From Aristolochia californica (taxonomy: Eukaryota > Streptophyta > Magnoliopsida > Piperales > Aristolochiaceae): a DNA stretch of 64,000 nt. Of this stretch, positions 41,514-51,611 are shown piece after piece. Made by a program: the position numbers and the translations under genes. The stretch spans positions 33,543,619-33,607,618 of the forward strand of contig JARWKL010000008.1 of NCBI GenBank assembly GCA_029961685.1. The letters are read 5' to 3'. The notes beneath the pieces are model-generated. The model saw only the letters and a program-made list of their open reading frames with translations. It was not told where the DNA came from and did not search any database. Numbering within the stretch: the stretch's first letter is position 1; the number at the start of each line of letters is the position of its first letter.

Positions 41514-41941
41514 TATTGCGGTCCCGGATTTGACACGTGGATTCTTTTGGAGGATCTGGAGTCTGCCACGGGTTACGGGTCTTCCAAGCATTACCGTAGG
41601 GGTAGTAGGAAGACATGGGGAAGACAAAAATGAAAGATCAAGCCTAAGGAAAGCTTGAAAACCCTAGAGCTCGTTGAGGAGAACTCTAAGCCTCTTTATG
41701 CTAAATTTAACCTAATTCTTAATACTCAATGCTTTCTTTTCTCATTACTCTTACCCCTTAAATAGGGTTCACCCTGTTAGGGTTTAATAAAATATTACAG
41801 AAATATCCCTATGAATAAAATATTCCAAAAATATCCCTATTAATAAATAATTCCAAAAATACCCCTATAGCCTAAAACTGAAATAAAATAAAGTAAATTA
41901 AATAAAATAACTAAAATAATAATGTTATTGCGTGCATAACA
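41514..41941 (-). repeat. 3' LTR (left copy, 428 bp)
   Basis: On the minus strand it begins TGTTATGCACGC and ends CCGGGACCGCAATA. The terminal CA is mutated to TA (plus-strand tattgcgg versus tgttgcgg in the other LTR). It aligns end to end with 43007-43435, with six substitutions and one missing base (aatactcaatg versus aatacttcaatg). It contains tandem AT-rich stretches with repeated attccaaaaata and aatatccctat motifs. Confidence 0.93.
41756..41765 (-). promoter_or_regulatory. TATA-like motif in the 3' LTR
   Basis: Minus-strand CTATTTAAGG lies mid-LTR, at the position expected for a pol II TATA box, and is identical to the motif in the 5' LTR. If it were active here, transcription would run leftward into the satellite. 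The assignment rests on motif and position only. Confidence 0.4.
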
Positions 41942-42006
41942 TTACACCCCCCTTGGAAGACGAGCTTGTCCTCAAGCTCGGAAGTAGTGTCTGTATGTCG
42001 ACGTCT
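41911..42006 (-). pseudogene. Possible remnant of the pol 3' end (integrase C-terminus)
   Basis: A minus-strand frame open from 42006 to a stop at 41913-41911 reads TDTTSELEDKLVFQGGCNVM just before and into the 3' LTR. The SELEDKLVFQGG part resembles, from memory, the LEDK(V/L)...GG ending of plant Ty3/gypsy polyproteins, which typically finish next to the polypurine tract. Only about 18 residues are informative and there is an upstream stop in this frame (42009-42007). If correct, the element is an internal-deletion derivative of a Ty3/gypsy element. A profile search would be decisive. Confidence 0.35.
41947..41954 (-). other. Polypurine tract
   Basis: Minus-strand AAGGGGGG, followed by TGTAA and then the LTR start TGTTATGC. 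A purine run just upstream of the 3' LTR is the plus-strand DNA priming site of LTR retrotransposons. The five intervening bases are not part of the repeat shared by the two LTRs. Confidence 0.75.
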
Positions 42007-42057
42007 TCACAGGTGCTGAAGTAGCATCCATGATAGCTATGACGCCCCCTTTGTTCG

Positions 42058-42093
42058 CCCCCCCTTTTTTTTTTTTTTTTTTTTGGGGGGGGG
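42058..42093. repeat. C7-T20-G9 homopolymer cluster
   Basis: Three adjacent runs: seven C, twenty T and nine G on the plus strand. On the element's own strand this reads C9-A20-G7. It is a low-complexity stretch prone to slippage and to sequencing or assembly error, so exact lengths are uncertain. Confidence 0.85.
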
Positions 42094-42161
42094 CCGGTCC
42101 GAGTTAAGCTGGGTTGACTCGGTTCCGAAACCCGGTCTGGCGTGAGAGTCAGCGGACCGGG

Positions 42162-42198
42162 CCGATTAAATTTTCCTAAGTTAGGAAAATTTAATCGG
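42162..42198. repeat. Perfect 17-bp inverted repeat with 3-nt loop
   Basis: Arms ccgattaaattttccta (42162-42178) and taggaaaatttaatcgg (42182-42198) are exact reverse complements separated by agt. The hairpin sits inside the GC-rich internal region of the retrotransposon. It is near-palindromic DNA and would form a stable stem in the element's RNA. No T-tract follows it on either strand. Function unknown. Confidence 0.9.
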
Positions 42199-42389
42199 GA
42201 GTCATCTTCTTCCTTCGGCACTCCCGAACTGCAGCCGGTGGATCCTTTCCTCACGGCACCGACGAAGTCCGGCGACAGACGTCTCCTTCCTCTCTCCCGG
42301 CACTGATGCAATCGCCTGATTTTCCGGTGATGAAGAGCAGCCCATTGGGGCTTCACTTCGCCGATGGGAGAGTTGCCGAGACAGAGGGC

Positions 42390-42560
42390 TCTCGGAATAT
42401 CGCCGACGGTTCTGCTGGAATGTCGCCGATGGGTCTTCTGCTGAATTGTCGCCGACGGTCTTCGACGGAAATATCTCCGACGATCTTCTGCTGGAATGTC
42501 GACGATTCTGTTGTTGGAATGTCGCCGAACAGGGCGGAATTGTCGCCAACGGAGTCTCAT
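42390..42560 (-). repeat. GC-rich degenerate short repeats inside the retrotransposon
   Basis: Variants of gaatgtcgccga, gtcgccgacggtctt and tcttctgctg recur at irregular spacing of about 24-35 bp. The composition (well over 50% GC) contrasts sharply with the surrounding satellite. Frames of 100-211 codons run through this stretch on both strands because stops are rare in it. Their products are low-complexity Arg/Ser-rich and I do not regard them as real proteins. Confidence 0.65.
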
Positions 42561-42660
42561 GCTGCTCCTGCGGTGACTAGCAGCCCTAGGAGGCTTCGCC
42601 GATTGTAATTTTGCCGAGACAGACTCTTGAAAATATTTCCCGGTGGGAATGGCCGGGAAA

Positions 42661-42722
42661 TTTTTCCCCTCCCGTGCGGAATGGAAATTTTCCCCCTCCC
42701 GTGCGGAACGGAAATTTTCCCC
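42661..42722. repeat. 27-bp tandem repeat, 2.3 copies
   Basis: Units at 42661-42687 and 42688-42714 differ at only two positions around the shared ctcccgtgcggaa core, followed by a partial ttttcccc. A minisatellite seed within the element's internal region. Confidence 0.85.
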
Positions 42723-42752
42723 ATTGGCTTGTTGCCGTGAGCAGGGGAGGAC

Positions 42753-42983
42753 TTATTTCTGTTGATTTTCTGCGTCCGACTCTCGAGACAAAATTTTTGA
42801 TTTTTCCAGCCATGGGCCGTTCTGCCTGTCCGAGATAGAGAATTGAGGTCGTATGACCTGTTTTGCTGCAACAACAAGTTTCTCCCTTCCATAATGCTCA
42901 ATGGAAGCATCTAACCGTGCTCGTATTTCCTCCAATTCCTTACCCATAGCAATCCATCTTTCTTGGGATATAGAATAACCCAT
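42753..42983 (-). pseudogene. Gag-like N-terminal remnant, 76 codons
   Basis: The first ATG after the primer-binding site (complement of cat at 42981-42983, about 10 bp past the site) opens a frame beginning MGYSISQERWIAMGKELEEI and ending at 42753. Residues 8-35 are charged and look helical or coiled-coil (KELEEIRARLDASIEHYGRE), as is usual for the start of plant retroelement gag. The frame continues open upstream through the LTR, but the ATG just past the primer site is the natural start. At 76 residues it is far shorter than a full gag, with no zinc knuckle and no protease. It is probably a truncated relic; it may still serve in packaging RNA. No family match can be claimed without a search. 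Confidence 0.5.
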
Positions 42984-42992
42984 TGTGTTCCC

Positions 42993-43004
42993 GCTCTGAT
43001 ACCA
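42993..43004 (-). other. Primer-binding site, initiator-Met tRNA type
   Basis: Minus-strand TGGTATCAGAGC begins two bases (AT) inside the 5' LTR end. This is the standard plant retrotransposon primer site complementary to the 3' end of initiator methionine tRNA. It fixes the element's orientation as minus and identifies the right-hand repeat as the 5' LTR. Confidence 0.92.
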
Positions 43005-43006
43005 AT

Positions 43007-43435
43007 TGTTGCGGTCCCGGATTTGACACGTGGATTCTTTGGGAGGATCTGGAGTCTGCCACGGGTTACGGGTCTTCCAAGCATTACCGTAGGGGTAGTA
43101 GGAAGACATGGGGAAGACAAAAACGAAAGATCAAGCCTAAGGAAAGCTTGAAAACCCTAGAGATCGTTGAGGAGAACTCTAAGCCTCTATATGCTAAATT
43201 TAACCTAATTCTTAATACTTCAATGCTTTCTTTTCTCATTACTCTTACCCCTTAAATAGGGTTCACCTTGTTAGGGTTTAATAAAATATTACAGAAATAT
43301 CCCTATGAATAAAATATTCCAAAAATATCCCTATTAATAAATAATTCCAAAAATACCCCTATAGCCTAAAACTGAAATAAAATAAAGTAAATTAAATAAA
43401 ATAACTAAAATAATAATGTTATTGCGTGCATAACA
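43007..43435 (-). repeat. 5' LTR (right copy, 429 bp)
   Basis: Minus strand: starts TGTTATGCACGC and ends CCGGGACCGCAACA, with intact TG...CA termini. About 1.4% substitution divergence from the left LTR. The nearby primer-binding site and the target duplication at its other end confirm the boundaries. Confidence 0.94.
43250..43259 (-). promoter_or_regulatory. Putative TATA box of the retrotransposon promoter
   Basis: Minus-strand CTATTTAAGG lies about 180 bp inside the 5' LTR. Transcription would then start about 30 bp further along the minus strand, leaving roughly 215 bp of R/U5. The motif is conserved in both LTRs. Assigned by motif and position only. Confidence 0.45.
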
Positions 43436-43440
43436 AAACC
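43436..43440 (+). repeat. Target site duplication AAACC, right
   Basis: Exact copy of 41509-41513, directly after the right LTR terminus gcataaca. The satellite monomer interrupted at 41513 resumes here with ttgttaagatcaattag. Confidence 0.92.
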
Positions 43441-46400
43441 TTGTTAAGATCAATTAGAAATCTCTTACTTATAAAATTCCAACAAGCTATTAGGGGTTGT
43501 ACTAGTGGAATTTCCCAAACATGGGTAACAAAACTTTGTTGTTCATTTTTGGTGCGTGACAAAATTTTCTTCACTTACATTTATTATTGATTTGAAATTT
43601 TTTTGCATACATAAACTCTAAAATTTTCATTGTTTTGTGTGATCTATTTGCCTTATCTTTTTTGCTTACGTCAAAAAAGGGAGAGTGAAAACTCAAGTTT
43701 TGATTAGAAATAAAATTGAACATCCAAAATGCAAATGACCAAATGCTGAGAGAGATAATTCCAAAAATTATCTGTGATTTTTTAAGGATTTTCAACTCTT
43801 TTAGTTTTTTTAAATATTTTGGGTTTCGCAATCATCGGAAGAGGGGGGGAGGCATTTTTATTTGAGTGTTGATTTGCAAACCATAAGTCATTTCTAACTA
43901 AAACTATAGCCGTTACACATCATTAATTGATCAAAACATTCACGATGATCTATGATTGTTAGGTCCACTTTTTGTAAAATAGGCAAAAAGTGGTTTGTTT
44001 TGCTATGGTCCAGTCATTAACTTGAGAATTCAACTTTTTATACTCCTTGAAATTTTTGGATCATTAGGTCATTAGCATCTTCAACATGTTTCTTGCCTGC
44101 ATATCCACCACATTTAAAAATTTTAGGAACAATTAGAAATCTCTTTCGTATAAAATTCCACTAGGCTATTAGGGGTTGTACTAGTGGAATTTCCCAAAAA
44201 AGGGTAACAAAACTTTGGTGTTGATTTTTGGTGCGTGAAAATATTTTCATCTCTTACATTTATTATTGATTTCAATTTTTTTTGCATACATAATCTCTAA
44301 AATTTTCTTTTGGTTGTGTGATCTATTTGCCTTATCTGTTTTGTTTAAGACAAAAATGGGAGAGTGAAAACTCAAGTTTGGATTAGAAAAAACATTGAAC
44401 ATCCAAAATGCAAATGCACAAATGCTGAGAGAGATAATTCAAAAAAGTATCCGTGATTTTTTAAGGATTGTAAACTCTTTCAGTTTTTTATATATTTTGG
44501 GTTTCGCAATCATCTGAAGAGGGTGGTGGCCTTTTTATCTGAGTGTTGATTCCCAAACCATAAGTCATTTCTAACTAAAATTATAGCCGTTACACATCAT
44601 TAATCGTTTAAAACATTCACGATGATCTATGATTGTTAAGTCCGCTTTTTGTAAAATAGGCAAAAAGTGAGTTGTTAGGCTGTGGTCCACATGTTAACTT
44701 GAGTATTCGAGTTTTTCTACTCCTTGAATTTTTTTGATCATTAGGTTATTAGCATCTTCAACTTGTTTCTGGCATTCATATGCACCACATTTAAATCATG
44801 TTAGGATCAATTAGAAATATTTTACTTATAAAATTCCAACAAGCTATTAGGGGTTGTACTAGTGGAATTTCCCAAACATGGGTAACAAAACATTGGTGTT
44901 CATTTTTGGTGCGTGAAAAAAATTTCTTCACTTACATTTATTATTGATTTCAAATTTTTTTTTGCATACATAAACTCTAAAATTTTTCTTTTTTTTGTGT
45001 GATCTATTTGGCTTATCTTTTTTGTTTACGTCAAAAAAGGGAGAGTGAAAACTATAGTTTGGATTGGAAAAAAAATTGAGCATCCAAAATGAAAATGAAC
45101 AAATGCTAGGAGAAATAATTCCAAATATTATCTATGATTTTTTAAGGATTTTAAACTCTTTTATTTTTTTTTATATTTTGGGTTTCGCAATCATCGGAAG
45201 AGGGGGGAGGCATTTTTATCTGAGTGTTGATTCGCCAACCATAAGTCATTTCTAACTAAAATTATTGCCGTTACACATCATTAATTGATCAAAACATTCA
45301 CGATGATCTATGATTGTTAGGTCTGCTTTTTGTAAAATAGGCAAAAAGTGAGTTGTTAGGCTGTTGTCCACATGTTAACTTGAGCATTCAACTTTTTCTA
45401 CTCCTTGAAATTTTTTGACCATTAGGTCGTTAGCATCTTCAACATGTTTCAGGTATTTATATCCACTACATTTAGAACATGTAAGGATCAATTAGAAATC
45501 TCTTACTTATAAAATTTCAACAAGCTATTAGGGGTTGTACTAGTGGAATTTTCCAAACATGGGTAAGAAAACTTTGGTGTTCATTTTTGGTGCGCGAAAA
45601 ATTTTTCTTAACTTACATTTATTATTGATTTCAATTTTTGTTTGCATACATCAACTCTAAAATTTTCATTTCTTTGTGTGATCTATTTGCCTTATCTTTT
45701 TTGTTTACGAGAAAAATGGGAGAGTGAAAACTCAAGTTTGGATTAGAAAAATAATTGAACATCCAAAATGCAAATGCACAAATGCTGTGAGAGATAATTC
45801 CAAAAAGTATCGGTGATTTTTAAAGGATTGTAAACTCTTTCCATTTTTTTATATATTTTAAGTTTGGCAATCATTGGATGAGGTGGGAGGCATTTTTTTC
45901 TGAGTGTTGCTTCCCAAACCATAAGTCATTTCTAACTAAAATTATAACTGTTACACATCATTAATCGATCAAAACATTCATGATAATCTATGATTTTTAC
46001 GTCCACTTTTTGTAAAAAAGGCAAAAAGTGGGTTGTTAGGCTGTGGTCCACTCGTTAACTTGAGAATTCAAATTTTTCTACTCCTCAAAATTTTGGATCA
46101 TTAGGTCATTAGCATCTTCAACATGTTTATGGCCTGCATATCCACCACATTTAAAACGTGTTAGGAACAATTAGAAATCTCTTTCTAATAAAATTCCACC
46201 AAGCTATTAGGGGTTGTACTAGTGGAATTTCCCAAACATGGGTAACAAAACTTTGGTGTTGATTTTTGGTGTGTGAAAATTTTTTCTTCACTTACATTTA
46301 TCATTGATTTCAATTTTTTTGGCACAAATAAACTCTAAAATTTTCTTTTTGTTGTGTGATCTATTTGCCTTATCTTTTTTGTTTACAACAAAAATGGGAG

Positions 46401-46890
46401 AGTGAAAACTCAAGTTTGGATTAGAAAAAAAATTGAACATCCAAAATGGAAATGCACAAATGCTGAGAGAGATAATTCCAAAAAGTATCAGTGAGTTTTT
46501 AAGGATAATAAACTCTTTCTTTTTTTTTTATATAGTTTGGGTTTCGCAATCATGGGAAGAGGGGGGAGGCATTTTTATCTGAGTGTTGACTCCCAACTAT
46601 AAATTATTTCTAACTAAAATTATAGTCGTTACACATCATTAATCGTTCAAAACATTCACGATGATCTATGATTGTTAGGTCCACTTTTTGTAAAATAAGG
46701 AAAAAGTCAGATGAAAGGCTCTGGTCCACACGTAACTTGAGAATTCAACTTTTTCTACTCCTTGAAATTTTGGATCATTAGGTAATTAGCATCTTCAACA
46801 TGTTTATGGCCTGCATATCCACCACATTTAAAACAAGTTAGGATCAATTAGAAATCTCTTTCTTATAAAATTCCACCAAGCTATTAGGGG
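43441..46890 (+). repeat. Monomeric array with decayed dimer periodicity, right part
   Basis: Rest of the split monomer, then starts 43497 (X), 44176 (Y), 44854 (X), 45535 (X-like), 46214 (Y). Subtype marks are as to the left of the retrotransposon: X with acttataaaattccaacaag, Y with aggaacaattag and gtgttgatttttggtg. Subtracting the 1,927 bp of element plus one duplication, the step from 40889 to 43497 is 681 bp, which confirms one continuous array. Confidence 0.84.
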
Positions 46891-48930
46891 TTGTACTAGT
46901 GGAATTTCCCAAACAAGGAAAACAAAACTTTGGTTTTCATTTTTTTTGCATGAAAAAATATACTTTACTTACATTTATTATTGATTTCAAATTTTTTTGC
47001 ATACATCAACTCTAAAATTTTCATTTTTTTGTGTGATCTATTTACCTTATCTCTTTTTTTTACGACAAAAATGGGAGAGTGAAAACTCAAGTTTGGATTA
47101 GAAAAAAAAATTGAACATCCAAAATAGAAATGCACAAATGCTGAGAGAGATAATTCCAAAAAGTATCTGTGAGTTTTTAAGGATTGTAAACTCTTTCAAT
47201 TTTTTTTATATTTTGGGTTTCGCAATCATCGGAAGAGGGGGGAGGCATTCTAATGTGGGTGTTGACTCCCAAACCATAAGTCATTTCTAACTAAAATTAT
47301 AGCCATTACACATCATTAATCGATCAAAACATTCATGATGATCTATGATTGTTAGGTCTGCTCTTTGTAAAATAGGGAAAAACTGGGTTCTTAGGCTCTG
47401 GTGCACACGTTCAATTGAGAATTCAACTTTTTGTACTTGAAATTTTTGGATCATTAGGTAATTAGCATCTTCAACATGTTTCTGGCATGCATATCCACCA
47501 CATTTAAAACATGTTAGGATCAATTAGAAATCTTTTTCTTATAAAATTTCACCAATCTATGATGGGTTGTACTAGTGGAATTTCCCAAACATGGGTAACA
47601 TAACTTTTGTGTTCATTTTTGGTGCTTGAAAAAAAATTTCTTCACTTATAATAATTTTTTTTTTTTCAAATTTTTTTGTATACATAAACTCTAAAATTTT
47701 CATTTTGTTGTGTGATCTATTTGCTTTATCTTTTTTTGTTCACGACAAAAATGGGAGGGTGAAAACTGCTGTTTGGATTTTAAAAAAAATTGAACATCCA
47801 AAATTGAAATGCACAAATGCTGAGAGAGATAATTCCAAAATGTATCTGCGATTTTTTTAAGGATTGTAAACTCTTTCAGTTTATTTATATACTTTGGGTT
47901 TCACAATCATCGGAAGAGGGGAGTGGCATTTTTCTCTGAGTGTTTACTCCCAAACCAAAAGTCATTTCTAACTAAAATTATAGCCGTTACACATCATTAA
48001 TCGATCAAAGCACTCACGATGATCTATGATTCTTAGGTCCGCTTTTTGTAAAATAGGCAAAAAGTGGGTTGTTAGGCTCAGCTCCTCACGTTAACTTGAG
48101 AATTCATGTTTTTCTACTCCTTCAAATTTTTGGATCATTAGGTCATTAGCATCTTCAACATGTTTGTGGCATGCATATCCACCACATTTAAAACATGTTA
48201 GGATCAATTAGAAAGCTCTTTCTTATAAAATTCCACCAAGCTATTAGGGGTTGTACGAGTGGAATTTCCCAAACATGGGTAACAAAACTTTGGTGTTCAT
48301 TTTTGGTGAGTGAAAACATTTTCTCCACGTACTTTTATTATTGTTTTCAAAAAAAATTTCATACACAAACTCTAAAATATTCATTTTGTTGTGTGATTAA
48401 ATTTTCCTTATCTTTTTTGTTTACGAAAAAAATGGGAGAGTGAAAACTCATTTTTCGGTTAGAAAAAAAATTGAATATCCAAAACGGAATGGCACAAATG
48501 CTGAGTGTGATAATTCCATAAAGTATCTTTGATTTTTTAAGGATTGTAAACTCTTTTAGGTTTTTTATATATTTGGGTTTCGCAATCATCGGAAGAGGGG
48601 GCAGGCATTTTTATCTAAGCGCTGACTCCCAAACAAAAAGTCATTTGTAAGTATAATTATAGCCGTTACACATCATTAATCGATCAAAACATTCACGATG
48701 ATCTATGATTGTTTGGTCCGCTTTTTTTAAAATAGGCAAAAAGTGGGTTGTTAGGCCCTGGTCCACACGTTAACTTGAGAATTGAACTTTTCCTACTCCT
48801 TGAAATTTTTGGATCATTTGGTCATTAGCATCTTCAACATGTTTCTGGCATGCATATCCACTGCATTTAAAAACATGTTAGGATCAATTAGAAATCTCTT
48901 TCTTATAAAATTCCACCAAGCTATTAAGGG
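46891..48930 (+). repeat. Monomeric satellite array (3 monomers)
   Basis: Starts 46891, 47567, 48251 (steps 676-684 bp). Ordinary diverged monomers of the family. The monomer at 48251 has an A-run (ttttcaaaaaaaatttcata) in place of the usual T-tract. No gene is seen. Confidence 0.85.
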
Positions 48931-51611
48931 TTGTACTAGTGGAATTTCCCAAACATGGGTAACAAAAATTTGGTGTTCATTTTTGGTGTGTGAAAAAATT
49001 TTCTCCACATACATTAATTATAGTTTTAATTATTTTTTGCATACATAAAATCTAAAATTTTCATTTTGTTTACGGCCAAAATAGATGAGTGAAAACTCAA
49101 CTTTGGATTTGAAAAAAAATGAACACCCAAAATGGAAATGCACAAATGCTGAGAGGGATAATTTCAAAAAGAATCTGTGATTTTTTAGGACTTTGAACTT
49201 TTTTAGTTTTTTTATATATTTTGGGTTTCCCAATCATCGGAAGAGGGGGGGAGGCATTTTTATCTAAATGTTGACTCCCAAACCATAAGTCATTTCTAAC
49301 TAAAATTATAGCCGTTACACATCATTAATTGATCAAAACATTCTCGATGATCTATGATTATTAGGTCTGCTTTTTGTAAAATAGGCAAAATGTGGGTTGT
49401 TAGGCTCAGGTCCACACGTTAACTTGAGAATTCAACTTTTTCTACTCCTTGAAAGTTTTGGATCAATAGCTCATTACCATCTTCAACATGTTTCATGCAT
49501 GCATATCCACCGCATCTAAAACATGTAAGGATCAATTAGAAATCTCTGTCTTATAAAATTCTACCATGCTATTAGGGGTTGTACTAGTGGAATTTCCCAA
49601 ACTGGGGTAACAAAACTTTGGTGTTCATTTTTGGTGAGTGAAAAAAATTTCTTCACTTACATTTATTATTGTTTTCAAATTTGTTTTCATACATAAACTC
49701 TAAAATTTTCATTTTGTTGTGTGATCTATTTGCCTTATCTTTTTTGTTTACGATAAAAATGGAAGAGTGAAAACTCAAGTTTGGATTAGAAAAAAAATTG
49801 AACATCCAAAATGGAAATGCACAGATGCTGAGAGAGATAATTCCAAAAAGTATCTGTGATTTTTTAAGGATTGTAAACTCTTTTAGTTTTTTTATAAATT
49901 TTGGGTTTCGCACTCACCGGAAGAGGGAGGAGGCATTTTTATCTAAGTGTTTACTCCCAAACCATAAGTCACTTCTAACAAAAATTCTAGTCGTTACACA
50001 TCATTAAACGATCAAAACATTCACGATGATCTATGATTGTTTGGTCCACTTTCTGTAAAACAGGTAAAAAGTGGGTGGTTAGGCACTTGTCCACACGTTA
50101 ACTTGAGAATTCAATACTTCTTGAAATTTTTGGATCATTAGGTCATTAGCATCTTCAACTTGTTTCTGGCATGCATATCCACCACATTTAAAACATGTTA
50201 GGATACATTAAAAATCTCTTTCTTATAAAATTCCACCAAGCTATTAGGGGTTGTACTTGAGAAATTCCCAAACATGGGTAACAAAACTTTGGTGTTCATT
50301 TTTGGTGCATGAAAAAATTTTCTTCCCTTACATTTATTATTCTTTTCAATTTTTTTTGCATATATAAAATCTAAAATTATCATTTTGTAATGTGATCTAA
50401 TTTGCCATATCTTTTTTTTTACGACAAAAATGGGAGAGTGAAAACTCAAGTTTGGATTAGAAAAAAAATTGAACATCCAAAATGGAAATGCACAAATGCT
50501 GAGAGAGATAATTCGAAAAAGTATCTGTGATTTTTTAAGGATTTTAATCTCTTTTATTTTTTTTATATAATTTGGGTTTCGCAATCATCGGAAGAGGAGG
50601 GAGGCATTTTTATCTAAGTGTTGACACCCAAATCAATAGTCATTTCTAGCTAAAATTATAGCCGTTACACATCATTAATCGATAAAAACATTCACGATGA
50701 TCTATGATTGTTAGGTCCGCTTTTTGTAAAATAGGCAAAAAGTGGGTTGTTGGGCACTGGTCCACACGTTAACTTGAGAGTTCAATACTCCTTGAAATTT
50801 TTGGATCATTAGGTCATTAGCATCTTCAACATGTTTCTGGCATGCTTATCCACCACATTTAAAACATGTTGGGATAAATAAGAAATCTCTTTCTTATAAA
50901 ATTCCACCAAGCTATTAGGGGTTGTACTAGTGGAATTTCGCAAACATGGGTAACAAAAATTTGGTGTACATTTTTGGTGCGTGAAAAAAATTTCTTCACT
51001 TAAATTTAATTTTGTTTTCAATTTTTTTTTTTTTGGCAAACAAATTTTTTTGCATACGTAAACTCTAAAATTTTCATTTTGTTGTGTGATCTAATTAGCA
51101 TTATCTTTTTTTTTATGGCAAAAATGGGAGAGTTAAAACTCAAGTTTGGATTAGAAAAAAAATTTAAAATCCAAAACGGAAATGCACAAATGCTGAGAGA
51201 GATAATTCCAAAAAGTATCTGTGATTTTTTAAGGATTGTAAACTCTTTTAGTTTTTTTATATATTTTGGGTTTCGCAATCATTGGAAGAGGGGGGGACGC
51301 ATTTTAATCTGAGTGTTGACTCCCAAACCATAAGTCATTTCTAACTAAAGTTATAGCCATTACACATCATTAATCGATCAAAACATTCATGATGATCAAT
51401 GATTGTTAGGTCCACTTTTTGTAAAATAGGCAAAAAATGGGTGGTTAGGCTCTTGTCCACGCGTTAACTTGAGAATTCAACTTTTTCTACTCCTTGAAAT
51501 TTTTGGATCATTAGGTCATTAGCATCTTCAACAAGTTTCTGGCATGCATAACCACCACATTTAAAACATGTTAGGATCAATTAGAAATCTCTTCCTCCAA
51601 GCTATTATGGG
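48931..51611 (+). repeat. Four-monomer segment copied from or to 32.8-36.1 kb
   Basis: Starts 48931, 49579, 50251, 50922. It shares ordered rare variants with 32769-36160: catttaaaaacatg and attatagttttaa, tacggccaaaat with caactttg, ctctgtcttataaaattcta, gagaaattcccaaacatggg, gttgttgggc with attcaatactcc, and cacttaaatttaat with ggcaaacaaattttttt. Relative to that block one monomer (the 34789 equivalent) is missing. The 48931 monomer has lost about 30 bp at cattttgtttacggcc (near 49065), between two ttgtt copies. Confidence 0.75.

Larger units (their letters stand above)
41514..43435 (-). mobile_element. Non-autonomous LTR retrotransposon nested in the satellite (1,922 bp)
   Basis: Two direct repeats of 428 and 429 bp flank a 1,065-bp internal region, bounded by a 5-bp target duplication. 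In minus orientation the order is 5' LTR (43007-43435), primer-binding site matching the initiator-Met tRNA end, a 76-codon gag-like start, a GC-rich internal part with low-complexity repeats, a purine tract and the 3' LTR (41514-41941). No protease, reverse transcriptase, RNase H or full integrase is present, so mobilisation would need proteins in trans. The LTRs differ by six substitutions and one 1-bp indel, which points to a fairly recent insertion. LTRs over 400 bp are longer than classical TRIMs. A possible pol-end trace hints at a deleted Ty3/gypsy parent; superfamily confidence is moderate. Confidence 0.92.

Noticed and set aside
41410..41616. Minus-strand frame spanning the LTR and the satellite (a possible chimeric protein)
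   Set aside because: It is simply an accidental frame across the insertion junction. The first part is LTR sequence also present at 43109, the rest is satellite.
42058..42093. Poly(A) tail of a retroposed transcript (A20 on the minus strand)
   Set aside because: It is flanked by C and G runs inside the LTR element, with no target duplication around it, so simple slippage is the better explanation.
41925..42560. 211-codon minus-strand frame in the retrotransposon interior
   Set aside because: It crosses the C7-T20-G9 run and degenerate GC-rich repeats, overlaps frames of 100-115 codons on both strands, and yields an Arg/Ser-rich low-complexity product. It is open because stops are rare in GC-rich DNA.
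42753..43109. 118-codon version of the gag-like frame starting inside the LTR
   Set aside because: The upstream ATG lies in the LTR before the primer-binding site. The ATG at 42983 just after the primer site is the conventional gag start, so the shorter 76-codon form is annotated.
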